Assembly (NCBI RefSeq): GCF_016802725.1
Contig: NC_052679.1
Location: 11,877,318-11,941,317, forward strand
Reading direction: 5' to 3'
DNA from: Solenopsis invicta
Taxonomy: Eukaryota > Arthropoda > Insecta > Hymenoptera > Formicidae
Length of the DNA: 64,000 nucleotides
Shown: piece after piece, positions 33,530-45,191 of the stretch
How the letters are laid out: each line of letters opens with the position of its first letter
Position numbering within the stretch: the stretch's first letter is position 1
The notes under the pieces: model-generated
Told to the model about the DNA's origin: nothing
Database searches by the model: none
Seen by the model: the letters and a program-made list of their open reading frames with translations, nothing else
Position numbers and translations under genes: made by a program

Positions 33530-34706
33530 CATTGCTTTACGACTAAATCATGATCAGTATATTTGTCAGAATTGTCTCTCTCTCTAGTCCTTTTTAACAG
33601 ATAGAAATCATACCCTAAGAAATGCACGCCATTAACGTCGCTGGTTTGATTGACAAACGACTGCATTTTTTATTGCAGAATCATAAGGTCTTGATAAAAT
33701 TCTTTATCCTTAACGTTTTTCTACCATTGGTTTAGATATGTTTCTAATTGCGTCGAGTCTACATGTAACCAACTATCCGCAGGACTCAGCATAATTTTAT
33801 CATGAGTTGCTTAAAAAAAAAAAACCAGTTTAGCTAAGTGCAAGATTCAATAATGTGGAAATTATCTGTATACTACTTGTTAAACAGTAATTAAAATATG
33901 TAAATAACAAATTACCATGCATTTCAATGGCATTCCTCTGTATGTTCTCCCATACTTCTAAGACATTTTCATACAAACTCGTTAGATTATCAAATAAAGT
34001 CGAATGCATCAAGAAATATCCTTTCGCCAAAGAGAGCAAGTCGCAGATGGAATATTCCAATCTGTTCTTGAATCACCGGTATAACTATAGTGTGTCGCCA
34101 TCACATACAAACAGTAAACACCCGATCACTTTAACATTGACCATACTGCATTGTTCAGGAGGAAAATATCTCATGGCACGACAAACCTGCAATAAAATAT
34201 AGTGCGTTGAACATAAAATCAATACAGCATCCAAAAAAATTACTTGCAAAAATAAATAAAGATGCATCAACTATCGTCAAGGATCTTGGATCCAATGTTA
34301 TTTTATGTGTAAATATTAAATACATTTTCATCTTTCTGAAAAAATTAATTCTATTGTACTTTGCATTTGAGTGCATCCGAACAGGTTCTAATCGCTGGAG
34401 TTATGAATCTTGGTTCCAGACGAAGTACGGAGACTGCTTTCTCGGGAAGGATCATCCTGGGCTTGTGCTTCCGTCTCTGAATCTCGTTGATTAAATACCA
34501 ATTCGCTTTTGCAACACCAATTGCACCTTCTCAGGGGGGCTATCACGGTTCTTAAAACGAGATGAAAATTACAAAAGTGAACAAATTTACTAGAATATCT
34601 ATAACTTTATTGATCAACAACTAATGAATTTGCTCACTTTTGTAATTTTCACCTCGTTTCAGAAACCGTAATAGCGCCCCCAGATATTTTGGAAATATGT
34701 GACTTA
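33530..34706 (-). repeat. Right arm of the 14-kb inverted repeat, uninterrupted
   Basis: Inverted counterpart of the left arm. Because it lacks the FoldBack-like insertion, it shows the empty target site (ATTGGAATATTCC) and proves that insertion followed the duplication. The same exon-like stretches are present; a further stretch near 33700-33820 (minus; HVDSTQLETYLNQW) carries stops downstream. Confidence 0.85.
34527..34683. mobile_element. Small MITE with GGGGGGCTAT inverted ends (right arm copy)
   Basis: Inverted counterpart of the unit at 20620-20772. Confidence 0.75.
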
Positions 34707-34789
34707 CTGCACATTGTTTATCCTTACTGTCAAGAAAGAACCAGGAGTATCGAAATACTAGAGATTACACCGAACGCGCCTTCTGGTAC

Positions 34790-35085
34790 TTCAGGACCAG
34801 TAGCGCCTGGAATCTATATTTCGGTCAATTACATGACTTTAAAATATTTTATTAAAATTATCTGGATAACTCACAAACGTTTCTGACGACACTTCAAAAG
34901 TCTTCAAACGAAATACAAACGAATCCATACAAGATTTTTGTTTAATTTAGCTCCGGTTAATTTTTTCGGCCAAATACACGGTGTAAAAATAAAAAATTAA
35001 TTACAATTAATTGAAGGACTCACAAACCTTTTCAAATGCACTTCATAACTCTTCAAACGAAATACAAACGATTTAAAATAGTCAT
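34790..35085 (+). repeat. Degenerate ~160-bp tandem duplication
   Basis: CTTCAAACGAAATACAAACGA occurs near 34903 and 35053 (last bases vary), preceded each time by an ACTCACAAAC block and followed by a CGGxCAAxTACA block, with an older copy of the latter near 34820. Confidence 0.65.
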
Positions 35086-35136
35086 TTCTTCATCCGGAAC
35101 TTTGCTTCGGTCAAGTACATACGAATCTCCCCATGA

Positions 35137-35276
35137 AGTAATTTAAGTTCTAAATAAAGCTCTGTTCTTTTTCTACTTAAACTCCGAGTGCGATTATTCC
35201 CCCGAACGCGGCCAATCCGGCGAGCTTATCCGCATCCTGATCCTCAGCGAACCGACCGAAAACCACCAGCGTTACA
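35137..35276 (+). repeat. Long LTR copy A, right fragment
   Basis: Matches the last ~140 bases of the LTR at 51290-51432, including CCAATCCGGCGAGCTTATCC and the end CCACCAGCGTTACA. It is 14.8 kb from the left fragment in the same orientation. The middle of the LTR, including the hairpin array, is missing, so insertion was accompanied by deletion or rearrangement. Confidence 0.75.
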
Positions 35277-35805
35277 CTTATTTATGTCCTTGAAAAGAAT
35301 TTATTAGTTTATTAAAAAATTTGTTTTAGACAAAAATTAGATTTCTTCTAAACGATGCGATTTATTTATTTTTATCATTTAAATAATCTTCTATCTCATT
35401 AATACATATCATTAATTAGTATCAATATTACACATTATTTAAATATATATGAACCATTTGAACTTTTTTTGGAAGCGCTTCGGTATAATATTCAAATATA
35501 AACAATACAATTTTAGAATAAGTCTCGTTAAAGTGTCAAATGTTAATTATAATTCTAAAAAAACTTGTCTATTCTACTTCCTGTGAACTTTTCATGTAAA
35601 TGAGTTTAATTATATGGAAATGATTTGACATAGTTAAATGTTAATGGAGTACTTTTGAATGTTTTTTTCTCTCGGTCTTAAGAATGTTTAAAATAAGAAT
35701 AAAACTAATTTTTCTTACGTTTTATAATTTTGTATAAATAAGGAAAGGTAAAAAAATAGTCAAGTAGCATCCGGTATATTTATATATGTACATGTACTCG
35801 TATAT
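35277..35805. other. AT-rich spacer
   Basis: No coding or structural signal is seen. Confidence 0.5.
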
Positions 35806-36224
35806 CCCACTCCAAAAATTGCCCATTTACGGCCATGTTACCAACTGTTCCAGAATGTCGCAAAAATCGTGCTTTCTTTGCATAAAATAAATTTATTCAG
35901 TTTTCATAAAATTGTGTTACTTTGATGAAACATTTGCAATAAAATTTTGATAAATTAAAATATTGTTTTTTGAGAAAAATGGTGTTTTATTTTTTCAGGG
36001 TAAATTTATAGATAAACTGCACTTAATCATAATCAATTTCATATTCCAGAAAATAAATATACAGAAATTTAATTGTATAGAAATCTGAATTTATATTTTT
36101 GTTTTGATACGATAGAAGGGGGGGGGAGGCGCAAATTTTTTAAAGATTTATCGTTTTCTATACATAAGTTAATTCAATATAAATTGAAACATGATTATAT
36201 ATTTTACATTTTTGAGGTGTTCTG

Positions 36225-36655
36225 TCATCTGACGGTTACTGCAAATCGTTTGTCATCACGGCAAACGGATATACACGTAGAGAAATGGTAGCAGTGGCAT
36301 ACCTACAAAAGGCGAAAAATGCGAAAAGGATTTACGCCATATGTTCACATATTAAATTGAATAGTGATGGCTGTAAAGGATAACATATCCATCGACGCTT
36401 ATGCAAAGTACTTTATTGATGGAATTTTACGATGAATGCGAAAGACCGAAATCATGTTTGAATTACATTGAAGCACATGGTACGGCTACCATTGTTGGCG
36501 ATCCTCAAGAAGTTAGTGCACTCCAGAACGTTTTGTGTAAAAATAGAGAAACTCTATTAATGATTGGTTCAGTAAAATCTAATCTTGTTCATGCTGAATC
36601 TGCGAGTGGTTTTAGTCAGATCACCAAGATAAAACAAATAATTCTTGTTTTTATT
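36225..36655 (+). pseudogene. Fatty acid synthase ketoacyl-synthase fragment
   Basis: Two frames joined by a small deletion near 36378: the first reads TANGYTRREMVAVAYLQKAK and KRIYAICSHIKLNSDG, the second TYPSTLMQSTLLMEFYDEC, NYIEAHGTATIVGDPQEV and MIGSVKSNLVHAESASG. This is the second half of the ketoacyl synthase domain of animal cytosolic fatty acid synthase, which condenses malonyl units in lipid and cuticular hydrocarbon synthesis. Both catalytic His are present (EAHGT and VHAE, where the family has GHxE); the catalytic Cys region is absent. There is no intron and no donor site after the fragment, so it is a dead partial copy. Confidence 0.85.
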
Positions 36656-37336
36656 AATTAATTTTAAGCTTATTTTTAATATACTTATTCACAGAAAATC
36701 AAATACACATACACAAACAAAAGCAAATATACTTGTATAAAAATTGTTTGACAAATTACTTGAACTAGAATAAACGTAACAAGCTGATGCCATTTGTTAT
36801 CATTTTAGCGTCAAAATGAAGATAAATAACAATCTGCTTACTATCTGAGAAGGTTTATAAACTCTTCGTAATCTAACTTTTTGTTTGCTTTTTTCTTAGT
36901 TCAGTCGAGTTATCATGGTAATAGTGATTTCAAAAATATTTTTGGTCTATAGAAAATAAAAAAAAAAAAAAAATTCTGGTACACTTTTTTCAACATTTCA
37001 GAATACAATTTAACAATTATTTGACATTTTTTAATTTTTTTTTACGTTTCCATATTTGAGGCAGAATTCGCAAAATTTGTTTTTCACTAAAAAATTCGTA
37101 ATTTTTTAATACGTGAATAACAAAAAAGGCTTTTACAAATAATCAAAGATTAGTACTCTGAAAGTTCTTGATTAAGCTGAGAACTCCGAGTTGATTGTAG
37201 TGAGGTAGTCGCGAAAAAATTAAAAGACGCGTTACAGCCTTGCGCCAAGTGAACGTGCAGTGAGAGAGATTAGAATAAACGTTAAACGTGACAGCTAGGT
37301 TAACAATGAAATTTTGTATTGCATGTTATTTGATTA

Positions 37337-37342
37337 TTGTGT

Positions 37343-37430
<88 letters not shown>
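37337..37430 (+). repeat. (GT)n microsatellite
   Basis: About 45 uninterrupted GT units after one GTAT interruption. Confidence 0.95.
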
Positions 37431-37760
37431 TAAATGATTTTATGGAAAAAAAGCACGTTTTTCGCGACATTCTGAGACAGTTGGTAATATGGCCGTTAAT
37501 GGGAAATCTTTGTGGTGGGGGATATTGGCGTCCGTGAACGGAAAAATCAATATTCTCGTACGGTTCACATGCACAACTGAGCTTTTGTTAAGAAATTGTG
37601 AACATTTTGTGTTGCATGCACTGAGCGTAGGATTAAATGCATGAGCAAAAATAGTCTACCGATCTTTTATAACCTATAACCGGAGCAGGCAGTGACAGGA
37701 AAACGCACTTGTTGTCCCTCGAATGCCGCAAAAAACGTACTTTCTTTGCATAAAATACCG

Positions 37761-37909
37761 TATGCAACATGGGGCTGAGCGCGTTTTTAACTTCGGACGC
37801 TGTTTTCAGCACTCGGTTGCGCTACACGCGCAAAGCGCGCGTAGCTGCGCCTCGTACTGAAAACATTGTCCTCAGTCGAGAACGGCAAAGCTCAGTCTCA
37901 TGTTGCATA
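37761..37909. mobile_element. MITE, 149 bp, TATGCAACATG ends
   Basis: Ends TATGCAACATGGGGCTGAGC and GCTCAGTCTCATGTTGCATA are inverted copies with few mismatches. The centre contains a GC-rich palindrome (CTACACGCGCAAAGCGCGCG). Confidence 0.75.
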
Positions 37910-38245
37910 ATGTACTATTATTAAAAAAGAAGATATATTACACGTTTGTCAGGAAGCATTAGAAGCATAAGACTCTCCGCGTAAACTGCGGGAAAAGAGT
38001 AACTATCCGCGGCACTCGCGGTTTGCTCAAAAGGATTAAAAGCCGCAGGTCACAGAAAACCTCGAACTGCCCATTGCCGATTTCAGAAAATCAGGCTAGA
38101 GCTCGGTTCTAATCTCGGAAGTTTTCTCTTTTATTGCTAACAGATGAACGCGGATATTCCTGTTTACACAGACCGACCCAACAATAAGATTTTCGTTTAA
38201 CAAAAGATGTCTTGCTTTGTGGCAACAAAAAATATGCCTATATAT
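37910..38245. other. Intergenic spacer
   Basis: No coding, RNA or element signal is recognised. Confidence 0.45.
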
Positions 38246-40428
38246 GACCTCCGTGAAGTTGGCACCCGACTTTTACGAAATCAGATTTTAAAGTGTGTTT
38301 TTTGTAGGATTTTGTCTGTAGATGATTGTAGTAAACATTATTTTGTAGTTAAAAAATAAATATTTTATTGGTTTTTAAAAAACAGTAAGCAATTATTTAA
38401 TAGTTACAGCTCAAATGGCATCAGATTTCGATCTGAAATTGTTTGTAGTTGTTTGTAATTCAGGAATTTTTGTTTATAGTTTAAAAATAAGAACGTTATC
38501 AATTTAAAAAAAAAACAGTTGGGAATTATTTTATAACTACAGCACAAATGGCATCTCACTTCTACAGGGTGTCAGCAGAAAGTCTTTTACCATTTTTTAA
38601 TATTTTTAATTTTTCCTCCTCACCGCGCCACAGCTACTGCTGCTTTTCCCTCCTCACCGCGCCCCGCTTACAGCCGCGGCTGCCTACGTCTCGGCGACCG
38701 GCGGGCGGTCCTTGCGCCCGGTGATACGCGCTTATTCGCAGACTTTATTAATTTTTTTTTACGTTAACTATGGCAAATATTAAAAAATGGTAAAGGACTT
38801 TTCTGTGCAGTTTTACTTGATCTATCAATCCACGAAACCACGGGCGGTAGTTACTTGACACCCTATATATAAAATTGTTTGTAGTTGTTAGTAGTATCAA
38901 AATTTTTGTTTGTAGTTAAAAAATATGTTTATTATTAACTTTTAAATAACAACTAAGTATTAAATTACAAGAAAAGAAATTACATCATATCGTCATTAAA
39001 AATTGTTTGTAGTTGTTTGTAGTGTAAGAGTTTTTGTTTGTAGTTGATTGTAGTTCAAGAATTTTTGTTTGCAGTTGAAAAATAAATATGTTATCGGTTT
39101 TTAAAAAACAATAAAAAATTATTTTATAGCTACAGCTCAAATGGCATAAGACTTTAATCTAATATCGTTTATAATTGTTTGTAGTTCAAGAATTTTTTTT
39201 ATAATTTAAAAATAAGTATATTATTGATTTTTAAAAAAACATTTAAGGATTAATTTTTAACTGCAGCACAAATGTCATCACAATTTCTGTTTTTAAACAT
39301 GCTTACTTTTAACCTACAAAAAAATTCTTGAATTTCAAACAATTTCTACAAACAATTTTATAAAAGTATAATACCATTTGAGCTATTGTTATATATTAAT
39401 TTATAACTGGTTTAAAAAAATCGAAAACATACTTATTTTTTAACTATAAACAAAAATTCTTAAACTACAAACAACTACAAACAATTTCAGATTGAAATTA
39501 GATGCCATTTGAGCTGTAGCTATTAAATAATTTCTTACTGTTTTTTTAAAAACCGATAATACACTTATTTTTTAACTGCAAACAAGAATTCATGAATTAC
39601 AATCAACTACAAACAAAAACTCTTACACTACAAACAACTACAAACAATTTTTAATGACGATATGATGTAATCTTTTTTTATTGTAATTTAATACCCAGCT
39701 GTTATTTAATAGTCAATTACAAACATATTTTTTAACTACAAACAAAAATTTTGATACTACAAACAACTACAAACAATTTTATGTAAGAGTGTGCCATTTG
39801 TGCGTTAGTTATAAAATAATTCCCAACTGTTTTTCAGAATTGATAACGTTCTTATTTTTAAACTATAAACAAAAATAATTCTTGAACTACAAACAACTAC
39901 AAACGATTTCGAATTGAAATCTGATGCCATTTGAGCTGTAGCTATTAAATAAGTTCTTACTGTTTTTTTTTATATCCGATAGCATATTTATTTTTCAACT
40001 ACAAACAAAAATTCTTAAACTACAATCAACTACGAACGAAAACTTTTATACTACAAACAACTACAAACAATTTCGTGTTAAAAATTGATGCTATTTAAAC
40101 TGTAGCTAGTAAATAATTTTTTACTGTTTTTTAAAATCAATAACATACTTATTTTTCAACAGCAAACAAGAATTTTTGAATTACAATCACCTACAAACAA
40201 AAACTCTTGAACTACAAACAACTACAAACGATTTCAAATTGAAATCTGATGCCATTTGAGCTGTAGCTATTAAATAATTTCTTACTGTTTTTTAAAAACC
40301 GATAACATATTTATTTTTTAACTACAAACAAAATAATGTTTACTACAATCATCTATAGACAAAATTATACAAGAAACACACTTTAAAATCTGATTTCATA
40401 AAAGTTGGGTGTCAACTTCACGGAGGTC
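38246..40428. mobile_element. Foldback element built of ACTACAAACAACTACAAAC repeats
   Basis: Ends GACCTCCGTGAAGTTGGCAC and reverse complement (one mismatch), beside TATA-like duplications. Both arms consist of tandem units of about 130-165 bases, e.g. TGATGCCATTTGAGCTGTAG at 39922 and 40247 with variants at 39499, 39790 and 40087, each joined by ACTACAAACAACTACAAAC. The left arm carries the inverted versions. A MITE sits in the left arm. No protein is encoded. Confidence 0.85.
38565..38872. mobile_element. MITE with CAGGGTGTC ends inside the foldback arm
   Basis: Inverted ends CAGGGTGTCAGCAGAAAGTC and TTGACACCCT next to TA, with a GC-rich centre (about 38635-38730). An inner inverted pair TTACCATTTTTTAATATT / AATATTAAAAAATGGTAA flanks the GC-rich core. 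Confidence 0.8.
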
Positions 40429-40672
40429 TATACATGTTTTATTGTGAAAATCTCTGGTGAAAATTTTGGATAAGAATTTAATACAAATTTTTCCGATTCC
40501 AAAATCTATATCCGTTCCAAACCGAATTATTCAAATCAAATTTTTATCCGTGCATCAACCTAATTTCTATCCACATGAATTTGAGACTAATCTTAATAGT
40601 TTGTTTAATTCTTTTTAATGCGTGAGTCCTATTTAAACGAATCCAATGCTTGTCCGGACAAGATTTTTAATC

Positions 40673-40897
40673 CTTAACCTTTACACAGGTATTGAAAATT
40701 CCCGTACATTTTCGACCGCTTACTCTGTGAAGACAAAGTAAGAAAAAAGATTTGGGCTAGGTGGAAAAAAAGTTTGAAGTCTCCTCTATCGACTACTACG
40801 ATTGACCAACTTCATTGTTTAACTAAAATAAAATAGCATAAAAATAAAGTTTTTTTGGGAATGTCTCCCAGGCCCATTATGTGTTTAAGGGTTAATC
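40673..40897. mobile_element. Candidate piggyBac-type MITE
   Basis: The right end reads GGCCCATTATGTGTTTAAGGG next to TTAA; the left end is CCTTTACACAGGTATTGAAA next to TTAA. TTAA targets and CCCTTxxAC ends are typical of piggyBac. The right end also matches the left end of the unit at 48690. Confidence 0.5.
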
Positions 40898-41482
40898 CGT
40901 GAGGTTTCTCGTGGTTGAATCGGAATGAACAATTCGGTAACAATTCGAAACAAACTTTGTAAATATGATTTTTCCTATCATTCTTTTCTCTCTTTTTTTC
41001 TATCCGCCTGAATCCATTTTAGTCCGAAATTTTTATTCAAATCTTTCCGACACTTTCACCAAAGGTGTGACTTCTCTTAGGTCCATGGGTAAAGCATATT
41101 TTTTACTCTTTTCAACAGTTGTTTATGTGATTTCCGGCCTGAATAGGTTCCATTTTACATACTTTTTACATGAATATTTACTTATTGTCAGAAGTAAGTC
41201 AAGAGCTATTTTTAGAAATGTTTCAAAACAATTTTATAAATCTGTTATCCAAATTCTGTTTATTTACAAATGCCACGGCTGAAACTTTAGCTTAACCATA
41301 TGTTTTCAATAGATTTCGTTTCATGGACACACAATTATTAACTGATTGTCAGGAGAGCAAAAGGATAAACAAACGCCAATGTTTTTAAAACGCTCTTATT
41401 ATTCTATTTTATTTTCTTTATTCATAAATGCCACAAATATAATTTTTATGTGTTATTTATTGCTTATGACGTCACGTCTTTA
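40898..41482. other. Intergenic spacer
   Basis: Contains one ~100-codon open frame (40965-41282) with no recognisable domain and strongly AT-biased codons; not called as a gene. Confidence 0.4.
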
Positions 41483-42485
41483 ATATCAGTACAAAATTAC
41501 CTTTCCAAAAAAAGGTAAAAAAAAGGTGCCAATTTATGTGTGTGCGCGCGCACCTAATCTATAATTTTTTTTAAAAACTTAAGTGGTACTATTTTTTAAT
41601 TCAACCTAAATGTATTTTTTCCAAAAAAATGTATGAAATCTTTAAATTGCGCCAATTATAAAGAGAATATATTGCTGTTTGAAATAACTGTTGTACTACT
41701 TTTAAGGAATAAAATGCAAGTGATAGTATATTTATTTTTTAAGTAAAACCCAAGTAGCGGTATATTTAATTCTTTTTTAAATAAAATTCAAGTGATACTA
41801 TCTGCGTAATTTTATTGAAACATTTTTCTATTCTAACCTAAGTAGATGTACTTAATTTAAAAAAGTTTCAATGAAATATGTAACATTTAATCTCAAAGAA
41901 TTAAACAGAAATGAGAATGTTTTATTAAAATAAAAAATTTTTAAACTACAAAAATTGGCGCTGCTGTTTTACAACATTTTGTTTAGATTAGAGTTAGATA
42001 TTTAGCAGCGCCAATTTTTTGTAGTTTAAAAATTTTTTATTTTAATAAAACATTCTCATTTCTGTTTAATTCTTTGAGATTAAATGTTACATATTTCATT
42101 GAAACTTTTTTAAATTAAATACATCTACTTAGGTTAGAACAGAAAAATGTTTCAATAAAAATACACAGACAGTATCACTTGAATTTTATTTAAAAAAAAA
42201 TTAAAGATACCGCTACTTGGGTTTTACTTAAAAAATAAATATACTATCACTTGCATTTTATTCGTTAAAAGTAGTACAACAGTTATTTCAAACAGCAATA
42301 TATTCTCTTTATAATTGGCGCAATTTAAAGATTTCATACATTTTTTGGAAAAAATACATTTAGGTTGAATTAAGAAATAGTACTACTTAAGTTTTTAAAA
42401 AAAATTTTAGATAAGGTGCGCGCGCACACACATAAATTGGCACCTTTTTTTACCTTTTTTTGAAAAGGTAATTTTGTACTGATAT
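41483..42485. mobile_element. Foldback element, 1.0 kb, ~490-bp arms
   Basis: A long, nearly perfect hairpin: ends ATATCAGTACAAAATTACC and reverse complement, apex TTGGCGCTGCTG/TAGCAGCGCCAA at 41953-42014 with a ~40-base loop. Both arms carry the matching GCGCGCGCAC/GTGCGCGCGC block. No coding capacity. Confidence 0.9.
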
Positions 42486-42561
42486 CACGCGTTTTTGTAG
42501 TGTTAAGCAATATATTTATTTTTTGTGATGTCATGATTTCAACTTACAAGTAAGATTATAA

Positions 42562-42637
42562 TGTGTGTGTGTGTGTGTGTGTGTGCGTGTGTGTGCACGT
42601 GTGCGTGTGTGTACACACACACACACACACACACACG

Positions 42638-42671
<34 letters not shown>
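42562..42671 (+). repeat. Compound microsatellite (GT)n-(CA)n-(TA)n
   Basis: A GT run, interrupted GC/GT steps, a CA run and a TA run in direct succession; the GT and CA runs can pair as a hairpin. Confidence 0.9.
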
Positions 42672-42678
<7 letters not shown>

Positions 42679-42812
42679 CATACACACCAAGCAAATCAAA
42701 AACTGCTTACGTGAATATAATTAACCTCAACTCCCATCCACAATAAATAATATGTCTCTTGAACAGACAAGATTATATATTATGCACTTTTTTTAGCCGA
42801 ATTCGTTTGTCT

Positions 42813-44165
42813 CGTTCAAAAACGTGTTGAATAAGTGTATTATTAATAAATACCATATATGCAGTTAAAAATATATATTTTGCTTTAACTAGAGTCAATA
42901 TTATATTATACTCCTACGAATGCTACGTATAAAATTTTTCAAGTGTCATAAGATATGATTGACAAAGTGCATATAAATATGATAATGAAACATAGCTAAT
43001 TAGATTGCATGAGCCTTATTAAATTTATTTTTATCTTTCTATCTTTCTCCAATGCATATTTTCCCAGCAAAAGTGTGGTTTGCTTTTTCTCAGGTCTACC
43101 TCTAAGTCATACTTTTTTAACTCTAGCATAATGTAAATGTATATTTTGAATGAATTGACGTTTGAAACAAGTGTCAAATGATTGAATAGAGATATAGAGA
43201 TATGTGTAATTTTACAAGTTGTGTCTCAGATGTCTCAACGCTGCGTATTCTTTTTGGTTTTAGAAATTTGTAACTAGATTAATTAATAAGTATGGCAAGT
43301 ACATTTTGAATCCTGTTTATTAAAGTTAACAAAGTTAAGTGTAGCACTTACAATATATATTGAGTTCACTAAACTAGTTAAAATAATACATGATATTAAA
43401 TATGCTCGCTGTGTTACAAAATAAATGTTAATTGTAAATAAATAATATGTGTTAATCTCGCTGTTACCTAATATTTAATAATATTTCTGAGCGTTTTATA
43501 AAAGATATTTTTTCTTATAAGAGATAATTCATTTTGTAACACAGCGAGCATATTTAATATCATGTATTATTTTAACTCGTTTTCAGTAAACTCTATATAC
43601 ATTGTAAAAGTTACACTTACTTTATTAACTTTTTTAATAATGAGGATTCAATGTACTTACCTTACTTATTAATTAATCCAATTACAAATTTCTGAAACCA
43701 GAAAGTACACGCAGCGTTGAGGCCTCTGAGACTCAACTTGTAAAATTACACGTACACCAGGCATTGGAATCATTTTTATATCTTTATTCAATTATTTGAC
43801 ACTCGTTTCAAACGTCAATTCATTAAAAATATACATTTACATTAACGCTAGAATTAAAAAAGCATGACTTAGAGGCAGACCTAAGAAAGCAAACTACATT
43901 TTTGCTGAGAAAGGTAAATATGCATTGGAGAAAGATAGAAAGATAAAAATAGATTTAATAAGGTGCATCCGATCTAATTAACCTCGTTTCATTACCATAT
44001 TCATGTGCACTTTGTAAATCATATCTTCTTATGACATTCGAAAAATTTTATACGTAGCACTCGTAGGAGTATAATATATAATAATATTGACTGTAGTTAA
44101 TGCAAAATATATATTTTTAACTGCACATATTCATTAATAATAGGCTTATTCAACGCATTTTGTAC
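42813..44165. mobile_element. Foldback element, 1.35 kb, ~620-bp arms
   Basis: Ends near GTGTTGAATAAG / CTTATTCAACGC. Arms align through landmarks such as ATGATATTAAATATGCTCGC (43391 and inverted near 43561) and TAAGTCATACTTTTTTAA (inverted near 43858). Arms differ by scattered substitutions, so it is older than the 41483 element. No coding capacity. Confidence 0.85.
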
Positions 44166-45061
44166 CACGCAAAAGAATTCAGCAGAAAAATTTGTCGTTT
44201 GCCCCGCAAACCGAGATATTATTGACGATTCAGGTTACAGGTTAGGAAACCTGTCATACACGCTATCATGATCGCGGTCACGTGATGCACATCACATGGT
44301 GAAACACGTGACCGCATAGATGCTGATAGTGTAGTAGCGAGCGCCACACTGTGTCGAAAATGTGAAAGGGAGAATTCCTGAAGGCGACGACCAAGGAGAC
44401 GTATCTTACAGAAAAATGTAGAGATTAGAATTTGCATCGCGATATCTCCGCTCGTACGGCACGGAGAGAAAAAATAATAACACTTTTACATATGCAATTT
44501 TTCCTAAGCTATCGAATGAGACGACTTTGAACTTGATCGGTTCAGCCGTTGCTGAGATCTGATAATCTCGTTATGCTTGAACTCGCTGACTCGCGTAAAA
44601 GAGGCGTCGGTCTTTTTCGCTTTTTCTTTTTGAATTGGCACGAAACGCGACCGCGCCTCTTAATGTCCGCGCAAGAAGTCAGAAGTTTTTAGAAGAAATA
44701 ATATAAAAATGGTGTGCACTTCAAAAAATTAAAACTTTGCAAAATAATTAATTTTTTATAATGCAATAAACATTAAAAATATCGTAAATTTTTTTTTATG
44801 TGATAAATCTTTTTAAAGGGTTTCTTAATTTTCGATTTCATGTTAACTTAAATGACAAAAAATTTGAAACTTCCTAAATCTGTTTAAATTTAAAACATTT
44901 TTGATTTTTTAAATCTTTCTTGAATTTTTTACTTCATTTTCTAGTGTAAAAGAATCTTCAAAAAAAATCAACTTTAATAATCGAAAAGCTTTGCCCTTTA
45001 AAATGAATCTAGGAAGATTTTTCTACATTTTTTATGAAATTCAAAGATTGATTTCAGCAAT
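44166..45061. other. Intergenic sequence up to the LINE insertion site
   Basis: Moderately GC-rich stretch around 44240-44680 without a convincing exon. The last ~16 bases (AGATTGATTTCAGCAA) form the left target duplication of the next element. Confidence 0.5.
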
Positions 45062-45191
45062 CGAGATGGAGGTGGCCTCCACACCCGCTGAGGTGCAAGC
45101 GAGGAACCGCCGCCAGAGGGCCGAGAGGAGATGGGTCCTCAGGAAGCTCGACCAGGACGCCTTCGAGGTCAGCCTCACAGTCTCGAAGTGA

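Larger units (their letters stand above)
35806..37528. mobile_element. Candidate inverted-repeat-bounded element carrying a fatty acid synthase fragment
   Basis: The ~80 bases at 35806-35890 (ACGGCCATGTTACCAACTGT, then AGAATGTCGCAAAAATCGTG and TGCATAAAAT) are matched in inverted orientation by 37440-37528, at roughly 80-85% by eye. A third partial copy of the same end lies at 37725-37755. Between the ends lie the synthase fragment, AT-rich sequence and a GT microsatellite. No transposase is visible. Target duplications are unclear, so the unit is a candidate only. Confidence 0.55.

Noticed and set aside
40965..41282. 105-codon open frame
   Set aside because: No domain, AT-rich, no splice or promoter context; likely chance.
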